A stretch of DNA of 5,488 nucleotides, from positions 1-5,488 of the forward strand of contig JAJYGE010000119.1 of the NCBI GenBank assembly GCA_021785155.1, written 5' to 3'. This document shows, one piece after another, positions 1 to 5,488 of the stretch. The position numbers and the translations under genes are program-made. The notes under the pieces are model-generated. The model searched no databases. It was given only the letters and a program-made list of their open reading frames with translations, and had not been told where the DNA came from. Origin of the DNA: Planctomycetota bacterium (GTDB lineage: Bacteria > Planctomycetota > Phycisphaerae > WQYP01). The first letter of the stretch is position 1; every line of letters begins with the position of its first letter.

Positions 1-1178
1 CGGACTTGCGCGTGCTGATCCTGCACGGATCGGGGCGTAAGGAGCATTTTGAACAGCTTGATCAATATGACCTGATTGTCACGAGCTATCAGTTACTGGC
101 CCGCGATGAAGAGTTTTTAACCAAGCAGCCCTATCATCTGGTTATTCTTGATGAAGCCCAGATGGTGAAAAACCCCAATACGCAATACGCCCAGGCCGCG
201 CGAAAACTGATCACCCGCCACCGCCTGGCGCTGACTGGAACGCCCATGGAAAATCACCTCGGAGAACTCTGGGCGATCTTTGATTTCCTGATGCCGGGCT
301 TTCTGGGAAACAATCGACAATTCCGGCAGCTTTACCGCGATCCGATAGAAAAACTCGGTGAAAGTGCGCGGCGTAAAGCCCTGGCCCAGCGCATTGCGCC
401 GCTGGTGCTGCGCCGCAGAAAAAGCGAAGTAGCCTTGGAACTGCCGCCGAAAAATGAAATGGTGCAGGAAATTGAACTCTCCGGTGCCCAGCGGGATTTG
501 TATGAAAGCATCCGCGTGACCATGGAAAGCCATGTGCGCGATCAGATCGCCAACATGGGCTTGGCCCGCAGTCACATTTTCATTCTCGAAGCGTTGCTGA
601 AATTGCGGCAGGTGTGCTGCGATCCGCGGCTGCTTAAGCTGCCCAGCGCACAAAAAGTGACCCAATCCGCCAAATTGGACTGGCTTACGCAAACCGTGCC
701 ATCCATGATTGAAGACGGTCGCAAAATCCTGCTGTTTTCCCAGTTCACCAGCATGTTGGAACTCATTGAAAAGAAACTCGGTGAACTGAAAATCAGCTTT
801 GTGCGCCTCACCGGTGACACCCGTGACCGCGATACCCCGGTGCAGAGTTTTCAGCGTGGTGATGTGCCATTGTTTTTAATCAGCCTGAAGGCCGGGGGAA
901 CCGGATTGAATCTGACTGCGGCGGATACGGTCATTCATTATGACCCATGGTGGAATCCGGCGGTAGAGAATCAGGCCACCGATCGGGCCCACCGCATCGG
1001 ACAGGATAAAACGGTATTTGTGTACAAGCTTATTACACAAGGCACGGTGGAAGAAAAAATCCAGGCCCTGCAACAGCGCAAGCGCGAACTGGTCGCCGGT
1101 CTGCTCGATGACAGCGGACAAACACCGCTGAAACTCGGTGATGAGGAACTCAAAGCACTTTTTGCGCCGCTGTCATAA
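1..1178 (+). CDS. SNF2/Swi2-family DEAD/DEAH-box helicase, C-terminal part (5' end outside window)
   Basis: ATP-dependent double-stranded DNA translocase of the SNF2 superfamily 2 type; bacterial members act on DNA-protein complexes, but the exact substrate is usually unknown. The reading frame is already open at the window edge (first full codon at position 3), so the TTG at 6 is probably not the start. Counting residues from that TTG, the motif II box DEAQ is at 49-52, motif III TGTP at 77-80, [10 protein letters not shown] (motif IV region) at 242-251, motif [12 protein letters not shown] at 293-303, and motif [12 protein letters not shown] at 324-333, just after DPWWNP at 313-318. Both RecA-like lobes are therefore largely present, but motif I (Walker A) and any N-terminal SWIM or accessory domain lie upstream. 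The C-terminus ([14 protein letters not shown]) is the usual ending of bacterial SNF2 proteins, so the 3' end looks intact. The gene converges on the minus-strand DUF58 gene. The family call is very secure; the biological role is not. Confidence 0.97.
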   Translation, partial: DLRVLILHGSGRKEHFEQLDQYDLIVTSYQLLARDEEFLTKQPYHLVILDEAQMVKNPNTQYAQAARKLITRHRLALTGTPMENHLGELWAIFDFLMPGFLGNNRQFRQLYRDPIEKLGESARRKALAQRIAPLVLRRRKSEVALELPPKNEMVQEIELSGAQRDLYESIRVTMESHVRDQIANMGLARSHIFILEALLKLRQVCCDPRLLKLPSAQKVTQSAKLDWLTQTVPSMIEDGRKILLFSQFTSMLELIEKKLGELKISFVRLTGDTRDRDTPVQSFQRGDVPLFLISLKAGGTGLNLTAADTVIHYDPWWNPAVENQATDRAHRIGQDKTVFVYKLITQGTVEEKIQALQQRKRELVAGLLDDSGQTPLKLGDEELKALFAPLS

Positions 1179-1182
1179 TGTG

Positions 1183-1259
1183 GTCCAATGAATTTGGACT
1201 CCTTGATTGCATTTCCGTTGTGTTGAAACCGGCTCCATGGCCAAATTGTTTGCGGTTTC
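1183..1259. terminator. Convergent intergenic gap with two inverted repeats, possible weak bidirectional terminator
   Basis: The 101-base gap between the SNF2 stop and the DUF58 stop holds two perfect inverted repeats. The first has arms GTCCAA (1183-1188) and TTGGAC (1194-1199) with a 5-base loop, four bases after the SNF2 stop codon. The second has arms GAAACCG (1225-1231) and CGGTTTC (1253-1259) with a 21-base loop. Being symmetric, both could fold in transcripts from either side. Neither is followed by a proper run of T on either strand, so intrinsic termination is only a possibility inferred from position. Confidence 0.25.
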
Positions 1260-1279
1260 CAATATTTGCCGCGGATAAT

Positions 1280-2479
1280 TTATTCAGCGGCTTGCGACGG
1301 CGCCGCGAAGTCCGCCATGGCCGCGGAAGGGCCGGGTTGAGACGGAAAATAGAGCCAATATTGGCTTTCCGGATCGTCCATGCACAGAAGTGTATAGTTG
1401 CAACCTGTTGGCACCATATCGAGGCTGGCGGTTTTTTCAGATAAAGAAATAACGACATGTTCCGCAATCCGGGCGGAGCGGTCCTCCTGCGGCGGTGCCG
1501 CATCGGCGGCGGCGGGCTTAATGGCCGCGAGGTCAATGGTGGCCAGCGCCTCGAGAAGTATTTGCCGCTGGCTGCGACCGGCGGTAATCAAAGTGGGTAT
1601 CGGTCGGCTATAGCCGGCAATCTGCAGTCCAACGGAAAAGTGATCCATTAATCCGCGGCACATCCATGCGGCGGCCAGTTCAATAGCGCGCTCGGCGAGC
1701 GCCGGGCCATTGGGCACGGTAGCCCATTGCCGCAAATCCAGGGTAACAACAATGGTTGGTGGCGTATCGGTGGTCATTTCTTTGACCATTAATTGACCGG
1801 TGTGAGCGCTGCGGCGCCAGTGAATGGATCGAATGCTGTCTCCGGATTGATATTCACGAAGGCCGAAAAATTCATCCGATCCTCCCCGCCGGGGTGAAGT
1901 CGTGGAACCGCCGGGGGCAAATGTGCGCGAGCGGGCCAGCAATTCACGATTCAACATGCCGATGCGCGGATATACCGTGATGCGGCGCGGTGCCCGCACA
2001 TGCACCGCCCGATTGAGAAATCCAAACGGAAATGAACAACATACTCGCTGCTCGCGCAGTTCAATAATTCCCCGATGTGTCGGGACCAGATGGGTCATCA
2101 CCAGCGTGGTCTGCCCCGGCCCCAGATGCAGGCAATACCCTTCAGGAATAACAGATACCGCCCCCAGAAAGCGGGCTTCCGTGATGCGAACAGCGCAGGA
2201 TGGCCAGAGTATTTTATGATTCACCATGCGGTAATGTACTTCCATCGACTCACCGGCAACGGCGTGCTCCCCGACGGATCGCGTGACTTCCAATCGTCGC
2301 AAAAGCAGATCACCGAGGACCGCCGATACCAGAAGCGTTCCCAGCACAATTCCCAGCGCCCAGAAGAGAATATTGTTTTGACTGTTCAGGGCCGCGATCA
2401 ACACAAAGCACGTAACGCCGGCAAAAACAAACCCCGTAAAGGTCAGTTCATAATACGTCATGTGCCGGTGTTTTCGCAT
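1280..2479 (-). CDS. DUF58 domain-containing membrane protein, partner of the MoxR-type ATPase
   Basis: A 399-residue DUF58 family protein. Two hydrophobic segments near the N-terminus (about residues 12-31 and 37-57), separated by a short loop, predict an inner-membrane hairpin with the rest of the chain in the cytoplasm. The DUF58 signature is clear at about 200-233: SDEFFGLREYQSGD, then IRSIHWRRSAHTGQLMVKE, matching the family pattern of an acidic GxDEF-like box, LRxYxxGD, and a W/SA/LxVKE stretch. A vWA-like fold should follow; its first strand is IVVTLDLRQW at about 243-252, where the DxSxS metal-binding motif of true vWA domains is not preserved. An Ala/Pro-rich linker lies around 320-330. 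The ATG at 2479 is the first possible ATG after an in-frame TAA just upstream, with only a weak AAGG about 12 bases before it; M7 (2461) has no better site. The gene is 65 bases downstream of the ATPase gene. Family call secure; no enzymatic role is known for the family. Confidence 0.93.
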   Translation of the reverse strand: MRKHRHMTYYELTFTGFVFAGVTCFVLIAALNSQNNILFWALGIVLGTLLVSAVLGDLLLRRLEVTRSVGEHAVAGESMEVHYRMVNHKILWPSCAVRITEARFLGAVSVIPEGYCLHLGPGQTTLVMTHLVPTHRGIIELREQRVCCSFPFGFLNRAVHVRAPRRITVYPRIGMLNRELLARSRTFAPGGSTTSPRRGGSDEFFGLREYQSGDSIRSIHWRRSAHTGQLMVKEMTTDTPPTIVVTLDLRQWATVPNGPALAERAIELAAAWMCRGLMDHFSVGLQIAGYSRPIPTLITAGRSQRQILLEALATIDLAAIKPAAADAAPPQEDRSARIAEHVVISLSEKTASLDMVPTGCNYTLLCMDDPESQYWLYFPSQPGPSAAMADFAAPSQAAE

Positions 2480-2544
2480 GGCCGCGGATCGCCTTGAAAT
2501 TTATGAATCGCTGCATCCTGCCGGCTACGCCCCGGTGGCAAGCA

Positions 2545-3471
2545 CTACATGGGGCAGGCAATATTCTGCAATAATTCCTGCATGATACGAACGGCGGTGG
2601 TAATATCACCGTTGGCCATGTAACTTTTGGTAATAACCCGGTGCGAGCAAACCGGAACGACCATTTCCTTGATGTCATCGGGCGTGACATAATCACGTTT
2701 GTTCACCAGCGCCAAGGCCTGCACCGCGTGGGTCAGCGCGAGTGAACCGCGCGGCGAAATACCCGTATGCAACAATTCATGCTTGCGCGTGGCCGTTACA
2801 ATATCCATCATGTATTCCAGCAGCAGGGGGTCAATTTTTACCTGCGCGGCCTGCCCCTGCAACGCTTCCACTTCTTCGCTGGAGAGTACCGGGTCGAGTG
2901 TATCGAGTCGATGCTGTCCCGGCTGTTCCCGCAGAATAGCCAGTTCGCGCTCGCGCTCCGGATAGCCCAACTGAATGCGCAGCAGAAAACGATCCAACTG
3001 ATTTTCAGGCAGGAAATACGTGCCTTCAAACTCAAATGGATTTTGCGTCGCCACGACCATAAATGGGCGGGGAAGTTGAAGCGTTTGACCATCAACGGAG
3101 ACGGAATTTTCGTTCATCGCCTCCAACAGACTGCTTTGCGTGCGCGGGGTGGTACGGTTGATTTCATCCGCGAGGACGATATTGGCAAAAATCGGGCCGG
3201 GTTTGAATGTGAATTCCTGTCTTTCCTGGTTATAAACCGAAACGCCGAGAATATCGCTGGGCAGCAGATCAGGCGTAAGTTGAATGCGGCTGAACTGGCA
3301 GTTGATGCTGCGGGCCAGCGCCTTGGCCAGAACCGTTTTGCCAACACCGGGAACATCTTCAATCAGCACATGGCCCCGCGCCAGTAATCCCACCAGCAGG
3401 TGTGTGACCACTTCGGGACGCCCGAAGAATACGGTTTGGATATTTTTTCGCAGTCGTTCCAGGGGATTCAT
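2545..3471 (-). CDS. MoxR-family AAA+ ATPase
   Basis: A 308-residue MoxR-type AAA+ ATPase, near the usual length of about 310-330. MoxR proteins are thought to be chaperone-like ATPases that help mature or activate partner complexes, often ones with vWA or DUF58 proteins. Walker A is DVPGVGKT at 39-46, preceded by the typical GHVLIE. TPDLLPSDILG at 66-76 is the conserved MoxR stretch. Walker B is IVLADEINR at 98-106, followed by RTQSSLLEAMNE; sensor 1 is ATQNP at 141-145; the lid region has GISPRGS at 237-243, with the sensor 2 arginine. All key ATPase residues are present, so an active enzyme is expected. The ATG at 3471 is preceded by AGGA at 3483-3486, 11 bases away, a slightly long spacing. 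The gene lies 66 bases after the TPR gene and 65 bases before the DUF58 gene on the same strand, consistent with one operon. Family very secure; the client protein is inferred to be the DUF58 product. Confidence 0.96.
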   Translation of the reverse strand: MNPLERLRKNIQTVFFGRPEVVTHLLVGLLARGHVLIEDVPGVGKTVLAKALARSINCQFSRIQLTPDLLPSDILGVSVYNQERQEFTFKPGPIFANIVLADEINRTTPRTQSSLLEAMNENSVSVDGQTLQLPRPFMVVATQNPFEFEGTYFLPENQLDRFLLRIQLGYPERERELAILREQPGQHRLDTLDPVLSSEEVEALQGQAAQVKIDPLLLEYMMDIVTATRKHELLHTGISPRGSLALTHAVQALALVNKRDYVTPDDIKEMVVPVCSHRVITKSYMANGDITTAVRIMQELLQNIACPM

Positions 3472-3490
3472 GCGTTTTGTATTCCTGTCT

Positions 3491-3506
3491 CGCCCGGGTC
3501 AGGGCG
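3491..3506. other. Small GC stem-loop between the TPR and MoxR genes
   Basis: Perfect arms CGCCC (3491-3495) and GGGCG (3502-3506) with a 6-base loop lie just upstream of the Shine-Dalgarno of the ATPase gene. There is no T-run, so it is not a convincing terminator. It could affect mRNA stability or relative expression of the two genes, or be chance in GC-rich DNA. Confidence 0.2.
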
Positions 3507-3537
3507 GTGAAAAGCGCGGGCCAATGAGTTCCACGCC

Positions 3538-4527
3538 CTATTGCGATGATTGCGAAAAACGCTTGACGAGCTTTTCAATCAGCGGCTGGTCCGGATTCAA
3601 TTCAAGACTCTTGCGCCAATAGCCAATCGCTTTGCGGCGCATCGCCGAATCGCCGCTTGCCGATTGTAACGCCATGGCCATATCCGCCACACCAAGGCCA
3701 TTGAGCGCGGGCGGGTAATTGGCATTGATTTTCAATGCGGCATGGTAGGCCACTTTCGCCCGCGGCAAATTGCCCATGCGGTAATAGGCGTAGCCGAGTC
3801 GCTCCTGCACCAGGGCTGATGGAGCAAGCTTGCCCGCCGTCTTCAGCACGCGCGAGGCCATGGCATAGTCTTTGCCCTGCAAATACACCGCCGCCATATC
3901 CAGATATATGGCCGACTGATGCGGCTTTAACTCCAGACTGGATTTGAAATAATGCAGTGCTTTCCGGCCATACTTGGGATCAACATTGGCGGCTTCGGCA
4001 TAAATAGCTCCAAGGTTGGCTAATGACGCAAAGGAATTTGCGCCATTGGATAAGGCCCGACGGCCATAAATGACGCCAAAAATAGGCTGCCCGGTCTGGG
4101 CATACGCCACGGCAAGATTCATGGCGGCGTGGGCATTTTTCGGTTCAACCTGTAATGACTGCTGATAGGCCTTAACGGCGCTTTGAAAATTATGCACCGC
4201 CTGGAAACTCACGCCCAGTTCATACCAGCCGTGAAAGCTTTTTGGATTCAATGTTACGGCGCGTTGATAATCATCAATGGCGCTATGGATATGCCCCTGT
4301 TTGCGATAAATGTCACCACGGGCTTCATAGGCCAAAACCATATTCGGATTCTGGCTGATCGCCTGCGTGAGTTCGGCCAGAGCTTTCTGGGTTTTACCGC
4401 CTTCGGCGTCCAACTCGCCTCGAACATAATGATTAATCGCGGTTGAGGTACTTGGCTGGCTGCTGCACCCGCCAAGCCAGAGCGTACTGATAATCGCAAA
4501 AGGCAACAAAATAGAACGCTTCGTCAT
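3538..4527 (-). CDS. TPR-repeat lipoprotein
   Basis: A 329-residue protein with a lipoprotein signal peptide: basic MTKR, a hydrophobic stretch, and the lipobox LGGC at 18-21, so Cys21 should be lipidated and the protein anchored at a membrane facing the periplasm. After a short Ser/Thr-rich linker, almost the whole chain is about seven or eight tetratricopeptide repeats (from about 30 to 313). The clearest are at 64-97 (ending AVTLNP), 98-131 (WYELGVSF, then SLQVEP), 204-237 and 272-313 (SLELNP). TPR arrays bind peptides or other proteins, so a scaffold role is likely; the partner is unknown. The ATG at 4527 has a good GAAGGG (4536-4541) eight bases upstream. The gene is first in the unit TPR, MoxR, DUF58; TPR proteins occur in the related Bat gene clusters, but assembly with the ATPase here is inference. 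An alternative is an unlinked outer-membrane assembly factor of the NlpI or PilF type, which are also TPR lipoproteins. Confidence 0.9.
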   Translation of the reverse strand: MTKRSILLPFAIISTLWLGGCSSQPSTSTAINHYVRGELDAEGGKTQKALAELTQAISQNPNMVLAYEARGDIYRKQGHIHSAIDDYQRAVTLNPKSFHGWYELGVSFQAVHNFQSAVKAYQQSLQVEPKNAHAAMNLAVAYAQTGQPIFGVIYGRRALSNGANSFASLANLGAIYAEAANVDPKYGRKALHYFKSSLELKPHQSAIYLDMAAVYLQGKDYAMASRVLKTAGKLAPSALVQERLGYAYYRMGNLPRAKVAYHAALKINANYPPALNGLGVADMAMALQSASGDSAMRRKAIGYWRKSLELNPDQPLIEKLVKRFSQSSQ

Positions 4528-4587
4528 CTTAGAGACCCTTCGGCCAGCAAAAGCCTGTCAATTACACCAATTCCAACCCGCATCTCT

Positions 4588-4637
4588 GCGGCGGGAACTA
4601 AAACCGCCGCCCCGATAAGTCCGATTTTCCGTATCGG
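4588..4637 (-). other. Structured 5' leader with two hairpins upstream of the TPR gene
   Basis: In a minus-strand transcript two hairpins can form: CCGAT / ATCGG (4621-4625 with 4633-4637, 7-base loop) and a GC-only stem GCGGCGG / CCGCCGC (4588-4594 with 4604-4610, 9-base loop). The second stem is perfect over 7 bp and stands about 60 bases before the TPR start codon. It lacks a following T-run, so it is not a clear attenuator. It resembles no riboswitch class I recognise. Confidence 0.3.
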
Positions 4638-4664
4638 CGATCCGCCTATCAGGCCAACCACTTC

Positions 4665-4694
4665 ATTATCGGCTCAACGAGAAAAACTGGCCAA
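4665..4694 (-). promoter_or_regulatory. Candidate sigma70-type promoter of the TPR-MoxR-DUF58 unit
   Basis: On the minus strand a -35-like TTGGCC (4694-4689) and a -10-like GATAAT (4670-4665) are separated by 18 bases. The -10 matches five of six consensus bases, the -35 four of six. Transcription would begin near 4658, giving a leader of about 130 bases that includes both hairpins. It was found by eye, so chance is possible. Confidence 0.35.
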
Positions 4695-4856
4695 TAAAAG
4701 TTACGGGCAAATGATCCGGTGCGCAAATCGCCAAGGCCACAAATCCGAAAAAGCATCCGAAAGTTTATGCCGCCAGACGTAAGAAAAGAAAGGATGCAAC
4801 GTCCGCGGACAATCCATCTGATATCATGGCAATGCGAATAAACAGGCAATAACCCG

Positions 4857-5075
4857 TTACTGCAGCGGCACCGGCTCGTCGGACAACTGCGTCGGACGAT
4901 TAATCATAAGAACTTGCTCGGCATTTTCCGGAACCTGCAGCCAGTCTGTCGCCATGGCGTGATCAATGCGGACAGCGTTTTGTCCCGGCGTATCGGTCAG
5001 GGTTTGACAACCCGCCAACATCGGCAACATGGCCGCTGTGCCAACGATAAGTAATAGTGCCGCGTACCGTTTCAT
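4857..5075 (-). CDS. Small lipoprotein of unknown family (72 residues)
   Basis: A short membrane-anchored protein with a complete lipoprotein signal: MKRY, a hydrophobic stretch, and the lipobox LAGC at 20-23. Cleavage before Cys23 would leave a mature peptide of 50 residues. That part (QTLTD after the Cys, then VRIDHAMATDWLQVPENAEQ, and the C-terminal PTQLSDEPVPLQ) is hydrophilic, has no further membrane segment and matches no family I recognise. I chose the ATG at 5075 rather than the longer in-frame ATG at 5099 because a strong GGAGG (5083-5087) sits seven bases before it, and because the shorter form begins directly with the signal peptide. It has its own good promoter. Aspartate after the Cys, which would hold it in the inner membrane by the rule known from enterobacteria, is absent (Gln follows), so outer-membrane sorting is the default guess. 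It may be the first gene of the cluster or independently transcribed. Confidence 0.8.
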   Translation of the reverse strand: MKRYAALLLIVGTAAMLPMLAGCQTLTDTPGQNAVRIDHAMATDWLQVPENAEQVLMINRPTQLSDEPVPLQ

Positions 5076-5082
5076 GCAATAG

Positions 5083-5087
5083 CCTCC
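5083..5087 (-). promoter_or_regulatory. Shine-Dalgarno site deciding the start of the small lipoprotein
   Basis: GGAGG on the minus strand, seven bases before the ATG at 5075. It lies inside the longer reading frame that starts at 5099, which argues that the shorter start is the true one. Confidence 0.75.
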
Positions 5088-5123
5088 AAAGCAAGACATC
5101 CGCCCCGCGGTTAAATCGGGTGT

Positions 5124-5152
5124 TTTTTATCCGCCCACGCACTGCGTGTCAA
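5124..5152 (-). promoter_or_regulatory. Sigma70-type promoter of the small lipoprotein gene
   Basis: On the minus strand a perfect -35 TTGACA (5152-5147), a 17-base spacer, and a -10-like TAAAAA (5129-5124, four of six matches) are followed by the gene's Shine-Dalgarno and ATG. The AT-rich stretch just upstream of the -35 (about 5153-5160) resembles an UP element. Transcription would start near 5117, giving a leader of about 42 bases. Confidence 0.6.
5136..5148. promoter_or_regulatory. 13-bp palindrome in the promoter spacer, possible operator
   Basis: CACGCA (5136-5141), one central base, then TGCGTG (5143-5148): a perfect inverted repeat overlapping the -35 edge and filling much of the spacer of the small lipoprotein promoter. 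A protein dimer bound here would block RNA polymerase. The regulator is unknown and chance occurrence is not excluded. Confidence 0.35.
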
Positions 5153-5165
5153 ATAAATTTTCCGC

Positions 5166-5221
5166 AAACCGGTTGATTTTCAGATTCCGAACCCCGTTGG
5201 CCCGGAGCGTTCAACCGATTT
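5166..5221. repeat. Imperfect 11-bp inverted repeat upstream of the small lipoprotein promoter
   Basis: Arms AAACCGGTTGA (5166-5176) and TCAACCGATTT (5211-5221) pair at 10 of 11 positions around a 34-base loop. They flank the stop codon of the doubtful frame at 5180. The repeat could be a weak terminator for an upstream gene or a regulator site; no T-run follows directly. Confidence 0.25.
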
Positions 5222-5488
5222 CAATTGTTTATTTTCCCATAAAGTTGCCAATATATCCAGCGAGCAACCGCGGCTTGGTTCGGAATGTCGCCGCATGGCC
5301 GGGGCGATAGGAGCCTGTCCAAGTAATCGCCGAGTTGCGACGGCCTGATTTTTGGCCTCCATCAAGAAGTGGCGAAGATGGTACTCCGAGGAGCCGCGCC
5401 GCAGAGGGGGGCCAAAAAGCACGCCGCCCCGCCGGGAGGTGGGCCTGAAATGCCCCGCCTGCTTTGTTGTCAGATCTCGCAGACTCAT
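5180..5488 (-). CDS. Doubtful partial hypothetical reading frame
   Basis: A minus-strand frame of 102 codons ends at a TGA at 5180-5182 and runs to the window edge, where an ATG happens to lie at 5488. The product is Arg-rich (many CGG codons) and has no recognisable domain, signal peptide or membrane segment. A second minus frame is also open from the window edge down to a TAA at 5229-5231 (86 codons, no ATG until the last few codons), and its Ala/Gly/Pro-rich product is equally unfamiliar. Two overlapping open frames in a GC-rich patch are expected by chance, so I cannot say which, if either, is translated. The region may be intergenic or the tail of a gene beginning outside the window. Confidence 0.2.
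   Translation of the reverse strand: MSLRDLTTKQAGHFRPTSRRGGVLFGPPLRRGSSEYHLRHFLMEAKNQAVATRRLLGQAPIAPAMRRHSEPSRGCSLDILATLWENKQLKSVERSGPTGFGI

Larger units (their letters stand above)
4528..4856. other. Intergenic leader between the small lipoprotein and the TPR gene
   Basis: This 329-base gap holds no gene I can support. A 66-codon minus frame (4649-4849, TTG start) has Cys/Phe/Arg-rich composition and no ribosome site and looks spurious. It does hold a candidate minus-strand promoter (4665-4694), inverted repeats at 4588-4610 and 4621-4637, an outer inverted repeat CCGATAA (4612-4618) / TTATCGG (4666-4672), a 10-bp perfect palindrome GTCCGCGGAC (4801-4810), and an 8-base direct repeat ATCCGAAA at 4743-4750 and 4755-4762. 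A 45-codon GTG-initiated minus frame (4524-4661) ends in an ATGA overlap with the TPR start; about half its codons begin with G, as in real coding DNA, but it is too short to call. Confidence 0.5.

Noticed and set aside
117..692. Long minus-strand open frame of 191 codons opposite the SNF2 gene
   Set aside because: It is the shadow of a gene with a full set of helicase motifs; its translation has no recognisable domain.
2767..3387. Plus-strand open frame of 206 codons opposite the MoxR gene
   Set aside because: The opposite strand encodes an intact AAA+ ATPase with all motifs; this frame is an antisense shadow.
1..4527. SNF2 helicase beside envelope genes as a possible phage-defence cluster such as DISARM
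   Set aside because: No methyltransferase, nuclease or other defence component is present, and the helicase is convergent with, not co-transcribed with, the neighbouring genes.
4556..4561. Perfect TTGACA on the minus strand close to the TPR start codon
   Set aside because: No -10-like sequence lies at 16-18 bases (GGGTCT is found there), and the Shine-Dalgarno would fall inside the promoter.
4528..4620. Possible tRNA-like sequence upstream of the TPR gene
   Set aside because: No T-arm consensus, no acceptor stem pairing and no cloverleaf could be drawn.
4649..4849. Minus-strand open frame of 66 codons after the small lipoprotein
   Set aside because: TTG start without ribosome site, unusual composition and no similarity recognised; probably random.
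5311..5330. GAGCCTGTCCAAGTAA-like string that resembles an insertion-sequence end; AGCCTGTC recurs at 4552-4559
   Set aside because: The two copies match over only 8 bases, are in the same orientation, and no transposase or target duplication is present.

Overview
The window looks like ordinary chromosomal DNA of moderate GC from a Gram-negative bacterium. Two proteins carry lipoprotein signal peptides with a lipobox, and a paired MoxR-type AAA+ ATPase and DUF58 protein indicates cell-envelope-associated chaperone machinery. No rRNA, tRNA, CRISPR array, integrase or transposase is visible. The lineage cannot be fixed from sequence reading alone. A member of the Planctomycetota/Verrucomicrobiota (PVC) group is a weak guess only.

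Layout, left to right: (1) 1-1178, plus strand, the C-terminal part of a SNF2/Swi2-type helicase whose N-terminus lies outside the window. (2) 1179-1279, a short convergent gap with two inverted repeats. (3) 1280-4527, minus strand, a three-gene unit read in the order TPR lipoprotein (3538-4527), MoxR-type AAA+ ATPase (2545-3471), DUF58 protein (1280-2479), with gaps of 66 and 65 bases. (4) 4528-4856, an intergenic leader with a candidate promoter, several inverted repeats and a short coding-like frame ending in an ATGA overlap with the TPR gene start. (5) 4857-5075, minus strand, a 72-residue lipoprotein of no recognised family, with a strong Shine-Dalgarno and a good sigma70-type promoter whose spacer holds a 13-bp palindrome. 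(6) 5153-5488, a GC-rich stretch with open minus-strand frames but no convincing gene.

How the genes may work together: MoxR ATPases and DUF58 proteins recur together in many bacteria, and the ATPase is thought to remodel or activate proteins carrying von Willebrand factor A-like folds. Here the DUF58 protein would sit in the inner membrane through two N-terminal helices, with the ATPase at its cytoplasmic side. The TPR lipoprotein would be a scaffold at a membrane surface. The usual extra partners (true vWA proteins of the Bat type, or a transglutaminase-like protein) are absent on the downstream side, where the convergent SNF2 gene follows. The SNF2 protein is probably unrelated in function. 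I saw no clear evidence of a wholly new system. The best leads are the palindrome inside the small lipoprotein promoter, the structured leader of the TPR gene, and the reduced MoxR-DUF58-TPR gene set.
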